48,490 nt of DNA, from contig JALOOL010000004.1 of assembly GCA_025454425.1 (NCBI GenBank), positions 1-48,490 on the forward strand, written 5' to 3'. Origin of the DNA: Hydrococcus sp. Prado102. GTDB lineage: Bacteria; Cyanobacteriota; Cyanobacteriia; Cyanobacteriales; Microcystaceae. Below, piece after piece: positions 16,549-25,056 of this stretch; position 1 is the first letter of the stretch; each line of letters starts with the position of its first letter. Made by a program: the position numbers and the translations under genes. The notes below the pieces were generated by a model, which made no database searches, had not been told where the DNA came from, and saw only the letters and a list, made by a program, of their open reading frames with translations.

Positions 16549-16567
16549 AATAATGATTATCATTATT
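16549..16567. promoter_or_regulatory. Zur box between the phosphoesterase-like and HipA-like genes
   Basis: AATAATGATTATCATTATT is a perfect 9-1-9 palindrome containing the core ATAATGATTATCATT. It is 80 bases from the minus-strand phosphoesterase-like start and 93 from the plus-strand kinase start, so either or both could be controlled. The zinc-linked neighbours make the minus-strand gene the likelier target. Confidence 0.75.
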
Positions 16568-16659
16568 ATAAAAAATCGATTTGTATAATATCCAGACTAT
16601 ATAGTCACTCTCAAGTATAATTTCTAAAAAAGCTTGGAAATTAAGAGAAAAGATTCAAT

Positions 16660-17575
16660 GTGATTGAAAAATTTCCAATATTTGAAATTTCTCCAGAGGC
16701 TCCTGAATCTGAAGAAACGATGGGAACTAAAGAAAAATTTTGGTTTAATCACCAAGAGTTAGGTTTATATCTTTACAAAAAAGCTAGACAAAATACAGGT
16801 GAAGATTGGTCAGAAAAAATTGCATCTGAATTACGTAAGCTTATAAAATTACCTCATGCTCAATATGAATTAGCAATATTTAATAATGAAAAAGGAACGA
16901 TTTCTCCATCGGTTCTTCCAGAAAACAGCCGTCTTAGTCCTGGCAATGAAATTTTAGCAAAAATATTTTTAAATTATCCAGAAGATATTAAGGACATATC
17001 TCAACATACTCTCAATAATATCTTTTGTGTTTTTACTACCTCTTCAGTCGATCTACCAAGAGATTGGCAACCATTAGAGGGGATAGAAACAGGAATAGAT
17101 ACTTTTATTGGTTATTTACTTTTAGATGCTTGGATTGGTAATAGCGATCGCCATCATGAAAATTGGGCATTTATCGATCTCGAAGGAAAAAGTTATTTAG
17201 CGCCAACCTATGACCATGCTTCTAGTTTAGGGCGAAACGAGTCGGATGAGCGACGCGAAAGAAGACTCAAAACAACAGATGTTGGTTTTTCCGTAGAAGC
17301 TTATACTAAAAACTGCAAGTCCTGCTTATATGCTAAAGTTGGAGATAAGAAACCTTTAAAGACTTTTGAAGCCTTTTGTGAAGCAGCAAAACTGTATCCT
17401 AAAGCAGCGAATATACGGCTGGATAGTCTGGCAAAGATATCAGCTAATAATATTTTAGAATTGTTTGAGCGTATACAAGCGCGATCGCATCTCTTCAACT
17501 GCCATTGAATTTGCTTGTAAAATCTTAGAAATTAATCAAAATAAATTATTAGAGTTTAGCAAAGAATTATCATGA
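16660..17575 (+). pseudogene. HipA-like kinase, frameshifted near the C-terminus
   Basis: The frame starts at a GTG (16660) and runs to a stop at 17506-17508. The product resembles HipA/CtkA-type protein kinases: nucleotide-lobe KFWFNHQELGLYLYKKARQN, catalytic loop GNSDRHHENW (residues about 160-169) and metal-binding loop APTYDHASSLG. In the frame one base over, the sequence continues sensibly from 17483: DRISSTAIEFACKILEINQN, ending at a TGA (17573-17575) that overlaps the next ATG. A one-base insertion, or two-base loss, around the HIP1 octamer at 17481-17488 explains this. The kinase core is intact, so partial function is possible. A sequencing error is the main alternative. Confidence 0.68.
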
Positions 17576-17778
17576 AAAAACTATTTTTAGCATGGCAAGG
17601 TTCAAAAAGCCGTCATTGGTTTCCCATTGGACAATTAACTTTTGATGGAAAAAATTATCATTTTGTCTATACTCATGGTGTCAACAAAATATTAACTAGA
17701 AACTTTAACTGTAATATTAACGTTACATCTTTGGCACAACCCAATTATAAAAGTCAAGAAACCTCTCGCCACTACTGA
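17572..17778 (+). pseudogene. Truncated partner protein of the HipA-like kinase
   Basis: 68 residues starting MKKLFLAWQGSKSRHWFPIG and running through LTFDGKNYHFVYTHGV, which matches the start of HIRAN-like partner proteins of about 250 residues that follow HipA-like kinases. After about residue 36 the similarity ends (NKILTRNFNCN) and the frame stops. The ATG overlaps the stop of the repaired kinase frame (ATGA), so the two were once a coupled operon. I read it as a remnant. The family assignment rests on memory of similar proteins and should be checked. Confidence 0.5.
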
Positions 17779-17810
17779 AAGAGGACGAGTGGGTTTTATC
17801 GGCGGTTAAA

Positions 17811-18614
17811 TTAGCTTCTGTTACGCTTTAATGCCAAAGTGGTTGCACCTATTACGCCAAAAGCTAACAAAAAAGAAGGTTCGGGTACGGAGGTAGATTG
17901 TGCCGTTATAGTTTGTGCGGTTAAGGTAGTGGCATAGGAAATGCCAGGATTGTTTGCTGTTGGGTCGTCATAACTCGCTTCAATGACTTGCAACCCTCCC
18001 TCACCGATGAGAACCGAAGCAATCCCGTTGGCATCGACAGCAAGTTCTTGTCCGAGGTATTCTACGGTTGGATCGGCGATCGCATTTCCTTGATATAAAA
18101 CTTGAATGGATAAGCTATCTCCTACTCCCACTGCAAAAGGATTTTCTAGAGGCATAATCTCAAGCGGAAGACCGAAAGGCGTTGCCACTTCATCAGACCA
18201 GCTATAAAGTGCTTTCGTTGACTTGAGATAATTGGTGACATTTTCGTAATTAATTGCCTGGGCCTCTTCTGGCGACAGGTTTTCATAGCTGCCGTCGGGA
18301 TATTCTATCCAAAAACCGTTGTCATAAGTTGCTGTTAAGGCAGCAACTTCTCTTTCTGGAACTACGAAGAAGTTACCGCCTTCTACAGAAGTGTTACTAG
18401 GAACAATTCCTTTACTTAAATCGTAAGCTGTAGCTTCTCTAAAATTACTTGGAATTAAAGGTTCTTCTGCTTCCTCTTCTGGATGACCGAATAAGACTTC
18501 GTAATTTCCATCATTATAATCAAACCAAATAACATGAGCTAATGCTGGTTGACTAAGTATTAGTGGCAAAAAAGCTACTGTTAGACTTAGTTTTTTCAAG
18601 GTTTGGTCGAGCAT
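17811..18614 (-). CDS. DUF4198-type exported protein with PEP-CTERM anchor
   Basis: 267 residues. A signal peptide (LTVAFLPLILSQPALA) is followed at once by HVIWFDY, so the mature N-terminus begins with His, typical of DUF4198/NikK-type metal-binding proteins. An acidic body (GHPEEEAEEP; ENLSPEEAQAINYE) leads to PLEIMPLENPFAVGVGDSLSIQVLYQG, the DUF4198 signature region. The C-terminus is a PEP-CTERM tail: VPEPS, a hydrophobic helix, then KRNRS. It is thus probably sorted by an exosortase. DUF4198 proteins are linked to nickel or cobalt uptake in other bacteria; here the neighbours are zinc genes. I see no Zur box just upstream. Confidence 0.78.
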   Translation of the reverse strand: MLDQTLKKLSLTVAFLPLILSQPALAHVIWFDYNDGNYEVLFGHPEEEAEEPLIPSNFREATAYDLSKGIVPSNTSVEGGNFFVVPEREVAALTATYDNGFWIEYPDGSYENLSPEEAQAINYENVTNYLKSTKALYSWSDEVATPFGLPLEIMPLENPFAVGVGDSLSIQVLYQGNAIADPTVEYLGQELAVDANGIASVLIGEGGLQVIEASYDDPTANNPGISYATTLTAQTITAQSTSVPEPSFLLAFGVIGATTLALKRNRS

Positions 18615-18741
18615 TTTTTTAAGTTTTTAACACTAAAAATCATGATATATTGTTGCAATTTAATATCAATCCTCTGAGGGGGCATATTAACTTTAAAAAT
18701 CAAATTAATTAAGCTTATTTTTAGATTTTATTTTTAGAATA

Positions 18742-18782
18742 AAGCCACAAAAATATTATTTTTTAATAAAAATTTGTGGCTT
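18742..18782. other. Perfect 10-base-pair hairpin
   Basis: AAGCCACAAA (18742-18751) pairs with TTTGTGGCTT (18773-18782) around an AT-only loop of 21 bases. It lies between hemB and the DUF4198 gene. It could end hemB transcription (T-rich on the minus strand after the stem) or act in the DUF4198 leader. Confidence 0.45.
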
Positions 18783-18837
18783 CGTAAATTATTATCAAGA
18801 ATCAATTTGCAGCGTTCAATTTATGATTGATTTCAAC

Positions 18838-18860
18838 AAAAATAACCACTTTTTGAGTGG
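18838..18860 (-). terminator. Candidate intrinsic terminator of hemB
   Basis: On the minus strand, right after the hemB stop, CCACT-CAAAA-AGTGG is followed by TTATTTTTG. The stem is short but the T-run is in the right place. Confidence 0.45.
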
Positions 18861-18866
18861 AATTAT

Positions 18867-19914
<1,048 letters not shown>

Positions 19915-19988
19915 CACAAAAGATGAAGTTTTGTAGAGTGCGTATTCGCAGTGTTAATCAAATTAAATTTTAAAAGCGATCGCGTTTG

Positions 19989-20336
19989 TTAAGGGGTATT
20001 AGGTTCTTCTGGGTCTTCGCCAAGAGTTTGCTGTCTACTATGTCGGATGTGCAGAATGCGAACCGTAGAGACTTCTTGCCCTTCTAAAATAGTAAAGAGA
20101 ATGCGGTATGAGTTGCGCCCTTTGCCGTAAAGTAGTTGCCGAATCTCCTGGCTAAAATACTCATTTTCTCGCGCTAACGAACAGCGTTTCGGCATTTGAG
20201 ACAAAGATGCGATCGCTTGCAGCAAACCTGAATACCATTTACTTGCTATTGTAGGGGAAGTAACTTGGGACAAATGTAAGAAGGCATTATCTGCTTCAGC
20301 CTCTGCTACACTCGAAATTTCAATGCGATATGTCAC
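19989..20336 (-). CDS. RelE/ParE-family toxin
   Basis: 115 residues with the ParE/RelE fold: YRIEISSVAEAEADNAFLHLSQ, ASKWYSGLLQAIASLSQMPKRC and a C-terminal strand RNSYRILFTILEGQEVSTVRILHIRHSRQ. ParE toxins poison gyrase and RelE toxins cleave mRNA; the sequence does not decide which. It overlaps the upstream antitoxin gene by 4 bases (ATGA), the usual toxin-antitoxin order. Confidence 0.85.
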   Translation of the reverse strand: MTYRIEISSVAEAEADNAFLHLSQVTSPTIASKWYSGLLQAIASLSQMPKRCSLARENEYFSQEIRQLLYGKGRNSYRILFTILEGQEVSTVRILHIRHSRQQTLGEDPEEPNTP

Positions 20337-20587
20337 GAATCGGCAGGTAAATTATATTTGCGGCGTTGCTCTTGGGCAAAGTTCTCAAAAAGACGAAACC
20401 GACCTGCCTCAAAATCATCTAACCCTTGTTGAATGCCCTTAATGGATTCTTCTAAATCTTGTTCTTCCCACGCTAAGACACTAGCTAATAACTCGGATGC
20501 AACAAGATTAACATCTTGACCTTGCCGAGCCGCCCTATCATAAAGTAGCGCTTCTAATTCTGGGCTAAGGGTTACAACAATCGCCAT
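20333..20587 (-). CDS. Antitoxin of the RelE/ParE pair
   Basis: 84 residues. A short N-terminal DNA-binding-like part (AIVVTLSPELEALLYDRAARQG) is followed by an acidic C-terminal helix (EEQDLEESIKGIQQGLDDFEAGRFR) that would wrap the toxin. The start ATG is at 20587. It is the upstream gene of a two-gene operon with the toxin and should autorepress it. I do not see a clear operator. Confidence 0.82.
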   Translation of the reverse strand: MAIVVTLSPELEALLYDRAARQGQDVNLVASELLASVLAWEEQDLEESIKGIQQGLDDFEAGRFRLFENFAQEQRRKYNLPADS

Positions 20588-20685
20588 ACAGCTACTTCCT
20601 TCAGCATCGAGCCTGTAGACTATATTCTAACAACACCCAAAAAGAATTATTCTTCTTCATTTCCGCTAGCAATCTAGCGAGAGGA

Positions 20686-21267
20686 TTAAAGTCTATCGAA
20701 ATCGATGTTTTCATAGAGATCGGCAATCTGGATCTGAGCCTCAAAAGTACTCAAGGATAATGTGACATTAGGATCGTCGTATTCTGAGAGCAACCATTGA
20801 TTAACAGCAGTTTTGACATAATGCTCTACGTGAATGCTGTATAGGTCAACGATTAGATATTCGCGGAAACTTTCAATAGTACGGTAAGCAGCAAACTTTT
20901 CGCCACGGTCATAATCTTGTGTCGATTTAGAAAGAACTTCAGCAATAAAGCAAGGATTGACGATCGTGTCGGTGCGTCCTGTTTGCAATTGTAGAGGTTT
21001 TTCGACGACCATGACATCGGGATAAGTGTAGAGATTGCGATCGCCAATCCAAAGTCGTTGGTCAGTGATGAAGATTCGATAAGGCTTTCCTTTTAATAGT
21101 AGTTTGAGAGCAAGCAAAAGGTTACTGGCAATCTCATTGTGGTTAGGCGTACCTCCAGTCATGAGTCTAATTTCTCCATTCACATATTCATGACGTTCCT
21201 CGGAGGTAACTTCAAATTCTAAATATTCATCAGGTGTATAAATTCGTTGTTCGAGTGCCTGTGTCAT
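20686..21267 (-). CDS. Uma2-family (DUF820) endonuclease-fold protein
   Basis: 193 residues. Typical features are YTPDEYLEFEVTSEERHEYVNGEI, NHNEIASNLLLAL, TYPDVMVVE with the Asp, and PCFIAEVLSKSTQDYDRGEKFAAYR with the Glu and Lys of a PD-(D/E)xK site. This family is greatly expanded in cyanobacteria, where it is often mobile and of unknown role. The start ATG at 21267 is followed directly by the family N-terminus. No partner gene is evident. Confidence 0.9.
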   Translation of the reverse strand: MTQALEQRIYTPDEYLEFEVTSEERHEYVNGEIRLMTGGTPNHNEIASNLLLALKLLLKGKPYRIFITDQRLWIGDRNLYTYPDVMVVEKPLQLQTGRTDTIVNPCFIAEVLSKSTQDYDRGEKFAAYRTIESFREYLIVDLYSIHVEHYVKTAVNQWLLSEYDDPNVTLSLSTFEAQIQIADLYENIDFDRL

Positions 21268-21387
21268 GGTTCCTGATGCTCTCAGTTTTTGATTTATTTA
21301 TTAAATCAAGATTGTTCTTCCTATGCTAAGACAATAGCTAGCAATGCGGAAATATATTTTTCAAATGCTCGATACAACAGTAATTAT

Positions 21388-21546
21388 TTATTGATAGTCA
21401 GTCGTCGCAGATACAGATGCAGAACGACGTTTCCCCATTTCTTGTTGCTGTACTTGTATCTGCTCTCTGTTTTTTTCCAGAAACTCTTCTAGTTGCTCCA
21501 AAGGAACTCGAACAGTGTCTCCATTTTTGAGGCGAACTGTAAACAT
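21388..21546 (-). CDS. Small protein of 52 residues, unknown
   Basis: A short frame begins MFTVRLKNGDTVRVPLEQLE and continues with EFLEKNREQIQVQQQEMGKR and a Ser/Ala-rich end. It looks like one small beta unit plus a Gln-rich helix and has coding character (charged, no stops, ATG start), though the ribosome site is poor. It is in the same orientation as Uma2, 120 bases upstream of it. Similar short basic or Gln-rich proteins occur next to Uma2 genes in cyanobacteria, but I cannot name a family. Confidence 0.5.
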   Translation of the reverse strand: MFTVRLKNGDTVRVPLEQLEEFLEKNREQIQVQQQEMGKRRSASVSATTDYQ

Positions 21547-21679
21547 TTTTTTCTGGATTTTCGCAAAATTTTAACTGTACCTATATTTTACCTATACCTA
21601 TTAGGTACAAGTATAAGTAACATTTAAAAAAATAGATATAAATTTAAGGAGCGGCGACTTGTTATACTGTAGCGCCGAC

Positions 21680-22387
21680 TCAAGATTTAATTGCCATCCA
21701 TCCTACATAAGTCAGCGCTTTGTAAAATTGCACGATCTCAGCAAAACCTGCTTCGTTTAGCAGTTCAGTAGTTCGTTTTTCCGTCACAAACGGAAGATGT
21801 GGCAATATTTTCTCTGATTGTTCTTCTATGAACTCTACAGGAACTCCCGCATGGATAGCATGGGATTTCCAAGCTGAGAAAATCCGATTGAATTGTTCGG
21901 GGTTTCTCTCGCTGCAAAAATCCACTAAAAACAATGGAGATCTGCTTTCTAACCTTTTATGAATTGATTTTAAAAAAGATAATTTGCTTCCATCATCTGG
22001 GAGAAAGTGCATTACCAAAATCGAAGTTGCTGCATTGAAAGAAGTGGCTGATGGCACATCATCCACAGTCCCTTGAATCAAGCGAACTCGTTCTGATAGA
22101 TCGAGTGCTTCTAACTTACTAGATGCCGCACTCAACATTTCGGCGGACGGATCGACCCCAGTCATCTGCCATTGAGAGCTACGACCGAATACGCTGAGTT
22201 CTGTTCCGCCTCCTGCTCCAACTATTAACAGATTAGCTTGCTCTGGCAATCTTTGACGTAAAAATGCAAGTACGATATTAAAAATCGCCTCATAACCAGG
22301 AACGAGTTGTCTTGCTTTAATATCATAATCATTGACTGGCAAAGACTTGTTTTTGTCGAAGTCAAAGAGATTTTCTCGATCCATCAT
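21680..22387 (-). CDS. Class I SAM-dependent methyltransferase
   Basis: 235 residues. Motif I is LLIVGAGGGTELSVF, motif II has the acidic residue in MTGVDPSAEML, and a DDVPSATSFNAATSILVMHFL stretch gives motif III/IV. It is a typical small-molecule methyltransferase core with a 45-residue N-terminal helix region. Nothing in the sequence identifies the substrate. It stands alone on the minus strand, with 124 bases to the zinc operon upstream. Confidence 0.85.
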   Translation of the reverse strand: MMDRENLFDFDKNKSLPVNDYDIKARQLVPGYEAIFNIVLAFLRQRLPEQANLLIVGAGGGTELSVFGRSSQWQMTGVDPSAEMLSAASSKLEALDLSERVRLIQGTVDDVPSATSFNAATSILVMHFLPDDGSKLSFLKSIHKRLESRSPLFLVDFCSERNPEQFNRIFSAWKSHAIHAGVPVEFIEEQSEKILPHLPFVTEKRTTELLNEAGFAEIVQFYKALTYVGWMAIKS

Positions 22388-22511
22388 TAAGAAATCTTTT
22401 TAGAGGACACAAAATTCATATTAATGTTAGTTCGAGATAAGACTAATCCGCCAAGAATAGCATCAGAGTTTTCGCTTATCCAAAACAAATAGTGTTTTAG
22501 AGATTGACAAT

Positions 22512-23327
22512 CTATCTCACACAAACATGAGTAGGGTCATCTGCTTTTTCTGCAAATTCCAAACCCCTTGCCAAACGCCATGCAAAAATAGGCGGCAAAC
22601 CTGCCTCTAGAATTGCCATACAGGTTGCTTGATAGTTATACTCGACTTCTCGTAGCGTCACTGCTTCTGTGTCGGTGTCATATATGACGTAGGTTGCATT
22701 AGGACGACCGTGACGGGGTTCGCCAACCGAACCGACATTGATAATGCGTTTGATAGGTGCAGTGAGAGTTAAATATTCTTCTTGTTGGGTATTTGGTTGA
22801 CGGACTTTTACTTGCAACTCTCCTGCATCCAAGGTACGGATATAAGGGATATGCGTGTGACCGCAAAAAAGTACGTCTGCATCAGCAGCTAAAACCCTCT
22901 CCAAGGCAGTAAAAGCATCCATTTCTGGCAACAAATATTCGTGGTTGCTGTGGGGACTGCCATGCACGAAACAAAGATTTCCTTCTTTCATCGTATGAGG
23001 CAATTGAGCTAAATATTCGCGCGTTTCGGGATAGACTTTTTTATTCGTCCATTCATGTGCTAATTTTCCTCGTTTTTCTGCTAAGAGTGAAGGATAGCTG
23101 CATTCGCAAGCATTTAACCCTTCAACGATATCTTCATCCCAACATCCTTGTACCGTAGGGATATCGAGAGAACGAATCGTCTCTACCACGGCATTGGGAT
23201 GGGGGCCGTATCCGACTAAATCGCCGAGACAGTAAATTTTTTCGCAGGAATTGCGATCGCAATCGTCTAAAACCGCTTCTAAGGCAGTAAAATTTCCATG
23301 AATGCAAGACATCACTGCAATTTTCAT
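22512..23327 (-). CDS. Calcineurin-like metallophosphoesterase of the zinc island
   Basis: 271 residues: MKIAVMSCIHGNFTALEAVL, IYCLGDLVGYGPHPNAVVE, VQGCWDED, LCFVHGSPHSNHEYLLPE, VLFCGHTHIPY and RIINVGSVGEPRHGRPNATYVIYD. Most metal ligands are present (GD, HGS, GHTH), but the first Asp of the DxH motif is Cys (SCIHGN), and the GNHD/E motif reads GCWDE. The two changes may alter metal preference. The ATG overlaps the stop of the COG0523-like gene by 4 bases, so the two are co-translated from the Zur-controlled promoter at 24.1 kb. Substrate unknown. Confidence 0.85.
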   Translation of the reverse strand: MKIAVMSCIHGNFTALEAVLDDCDRNSCEKIYCLGDLVGYGPHPNAVVETIRSLDIPTVQGCWDEDIVEGLNACECSYPSLLAEKRGKLAHEWTNKKVYPETREYLAQLPHTMKEGNLCFVHGSPHSNHEYLLPEMDAFTALERVLAADADVLFCGHTHIPYIRTLDAGELQVKVRQPNTQQEEYLTLTAPIKRIINVGSVGEPRHGRPNATYVIYDTDTEAVTLREVEYNYQATCMAILEAGLPPIFAWRLARGLEFAEKADDPTHVCVR

Positions 23328-24091
23328 GCCGTTACCTCTTCTAGGGATTCTTTAACTTGTTGTTGGTAATGTGAAATTGCAGCTTCTGGGATCGAGCAAT
23401 CTTGAAGCGTTTGAGAAATCGCTTCTTTCTCTAAATTGCAACCCACGATTTCAAACCCGCTAAAACGTTGCGGTCTTCCTTCTAACCAAACAGGTAAATT
23501 TAATGCCTCAAATTCTTGGGGAGGAATCCCTCTAAGAACTTCGCCATAGATACACTGTCCGTCAGCAATCTCGAAAATTCCTTTGACGCGAAGAATTTCC
23601 CCGTAAGCACCACCAATTAGCTCGTACCAAAATACTGCTAAACTAGCAAAATCCAGAATTTCTCCCGTCAGTACGCCGCGATGAATCTGGATTTGTTTAT
23701 CTAATTTATCTGTCTCAATATTATTGCCTGGAATCACTTCATCTGCCCAGGCATGAAAACCTGTATTTTGTAATCCCAGAGGCATCACCGCCACTCGATG
23801 GCAGTCGAGTTGTTGTAGCAAAGGTTCGATCGCAGATAAATCTAAATACCAAGGCAATTCTAGATAAACTTTTGATTCCTTGGAGACGTTAAATAACTTA
23901 TCTTCTTCTGAGGCAGCTAAAACCGAGAGATTAGGAAACTCGCTTTGTAAGTAAGTGGCATCAATGGGAACAAACTCCGTTTGAGGACTGAAATATAAAA
24001 CAGGTGCTTTTGTTTTAGCAATCTGTTCCCGAATCCAATGGGTTTTCCCCGAACCAGGCAAACCCGTAACGGCAGTAATCATCTCGTTCAT
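23324..24091 (-). CDS. Divergent COG0523-like P-loop protein lacking CxCC
   Basis: 255 residues from the ATG at 24091 (or 252 from 24082); the longer frame would run through the Zur box. It begins MITAVTGLPGSGKTHWIREQ, a normal P-loop, and ends with a CobW-C-like domain: VKGIFEIADGQCIYGEVL, WLEGRPQRFSGFEIVGCNLE. Between them the GCICC-type metal motif and the NKxD guanine motif of COG0523 proteins are absent. It may therefore bind nucleotide without metal transfer, or use different ligands. It is the first gene of an operon with the phosphoesterase and starts at a perfect Zur box shared with the divergent 24160 gene. Confidence 0.7.
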   Translation of the reverse strand: MNEMITAVTGLPGSGKTHWIREQIAKTKAPVLYFSPQTEFVPIDATYLQSEFPNLSVLAASEEDKLFNVSKESKVYLELPWYLDLSAIEPLLQQLDCHRVAVMPLGLQNTGFHAWADEVIPGNNIETDKLDKQIQIHRGVLTGEILDFASLAVFWYELIGGAYGEILRVKGIFEIADGQCIYGEVLRGIPPQEFEALNLPVWLEGRPQRFSGFEIVGCNLEKEAISQTLQDCSIPEAAISHYQQQVKESLEEVTA

Positions 24092-24096
24092 TTTTA

Positions 24097-24113
24097 TGAT
24101 AATGATTATCATT
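24097..24113. promoter_or_regulatory. Zur box in a divergent promoter
   Basis: TGATAATGATTATCA (24097-24111) is a perfect 7-1-7 inverted repeat and includes the shared core ATAATGATTATCATT (24099-24113). It sits between two divergent operons, 6 bases from the COG0523-like ATG and 47 from the plus-strand ATG, so one site could repress both. Confidence 0.85.
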
Positions 24114-24159
24114 TTAATATAAAATAGAAACTCGTTATCGTTATCGCAAAACAGAATTT

Positions 24160-25044
24160 ATGGTTAATCCCATTTCTAAACTAGGATTTGGACTTTCTTT
24201 AACTCTTCTGAGTGTCCTTGCGCCAGTTCAAAAAAGCTTCGCCGAAACAACATCAGCAAGTCCCGATTACGAACATTACTATATTGGGTTAGATGGGCGA
24301 GAGTTCCTAACTCATGGCACCTATGCAGGTTTAGCTAATCCTAACTACAATCGCCTATCCTTTCTTGCTCCCCATTTAGAACCCGATCCAACCACTAACC
24401 ATTTTCACGCGATCGGTGCTTATAGTTATACAGGTTCGCTAGATAATCCTACTGTCATTTCAACCAGTACGAACAATCGCATTCCCGAATATTGGACAGA
24501 ATTGTCTCCGATTGAACTTCTACCTGGGACGGGAGTATTCGCCAACCAACTCATCACTCAGAAAACTGATGATGAATATACTAACTGGACGATCGCGCCC
24601 GTACAGTCTCTCCTAAACTATCCTGACGATCGCGCTGCCGAGTATTTATATAACAGTTCTGAGGGAGGTTGGCAAGGATCGTTAGGGAATGCAGAAATTG
24701 CCCTAGAACTAGTTTCAATCGCGCCTGGATTGGGGATTGCCGATTCGACGGGAAGGGATTTATTTGATTTTGTAGGCGATCGCTACGTCATCGGTCAAGG
24801 GGACGATTTTTCTTTTACACCAGTCTTCTATACCTCACAATCTGCGTCAGCAGGACAATATTCTGCCGAATTTAGATTAGTAGATGTCAATACCGCTAAT
24901 AATCGCACGCTTTTAGCGCCATCGGGAACTTTCGCTGTGGACTTTCAAGTGCGATCGCGATCGGTTCCAGAATCTTCTACCTTGTTAGGTTTGGGGTTGC
25001 TAGGCGTTTTGGGATTGATAAGTCAGGCGAAGAAAAAAAAGTAA
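24160..25044 (+). CDS. Zur-controlled PEP-CTERM exported protein, probable all3515 family
   Basis: 294 residues with a signal peptide (LGFGLSLTLLSVLAPVQKSFA) and a body opening YEHYYIGLDGREFLTHGTYAGL. NHFHAIGAYSYTG is a His pair that could bind metal, and the C-terminal anchor is VPESSTLLGLGLLGVLGL followed by four Lys. The PEP box reads PES here. The pattern fits the all3515-type PEP-CTERM family described as Zur-repressed in Nostoc; I base this on memory. It would sit outside the membrane and may capture zinc. It is divergent from the COG0523-like operon over a perfect Zur box and lies 12 bases ahead of a flavoprotein gene. Confidence 0.75.
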   Translation: MVNPISKLGFGLSLTLLSVLAPVQKSFAETTSASPDYEHYYIGLDGREFLTHGTYAGLANPNYNRLSFLAPHLEPDPTTNHFHAIGAYSYTGSLDNPTVISTSTNNRIPEYWTELSPIELLPGTGVFANQLITQKTDDEYTNWTIAPVQSLLNYPDDRAAEYLYNSSEGGWQGSLGNAEIALELVSIAPGLGIADSTGRDLFDFVGDRYVIGQGDDFSFTPVFYTSQSASAGQYSAEFRLVDVNTANNRTLLAPSGTFAVDFQVRSRSVPESSTLLGLGLLGVLGLISQAKKKK

Positions 25045-25056
25045 CTAAAGATTTTT

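Noticed and set aside
24092-24112. Start of the COG0523-like gene at 24112
   Set aside because: The first codons (MIIIII) are the Zur palindrome. The P-loop protein starts naturally at 24091 or 24082.
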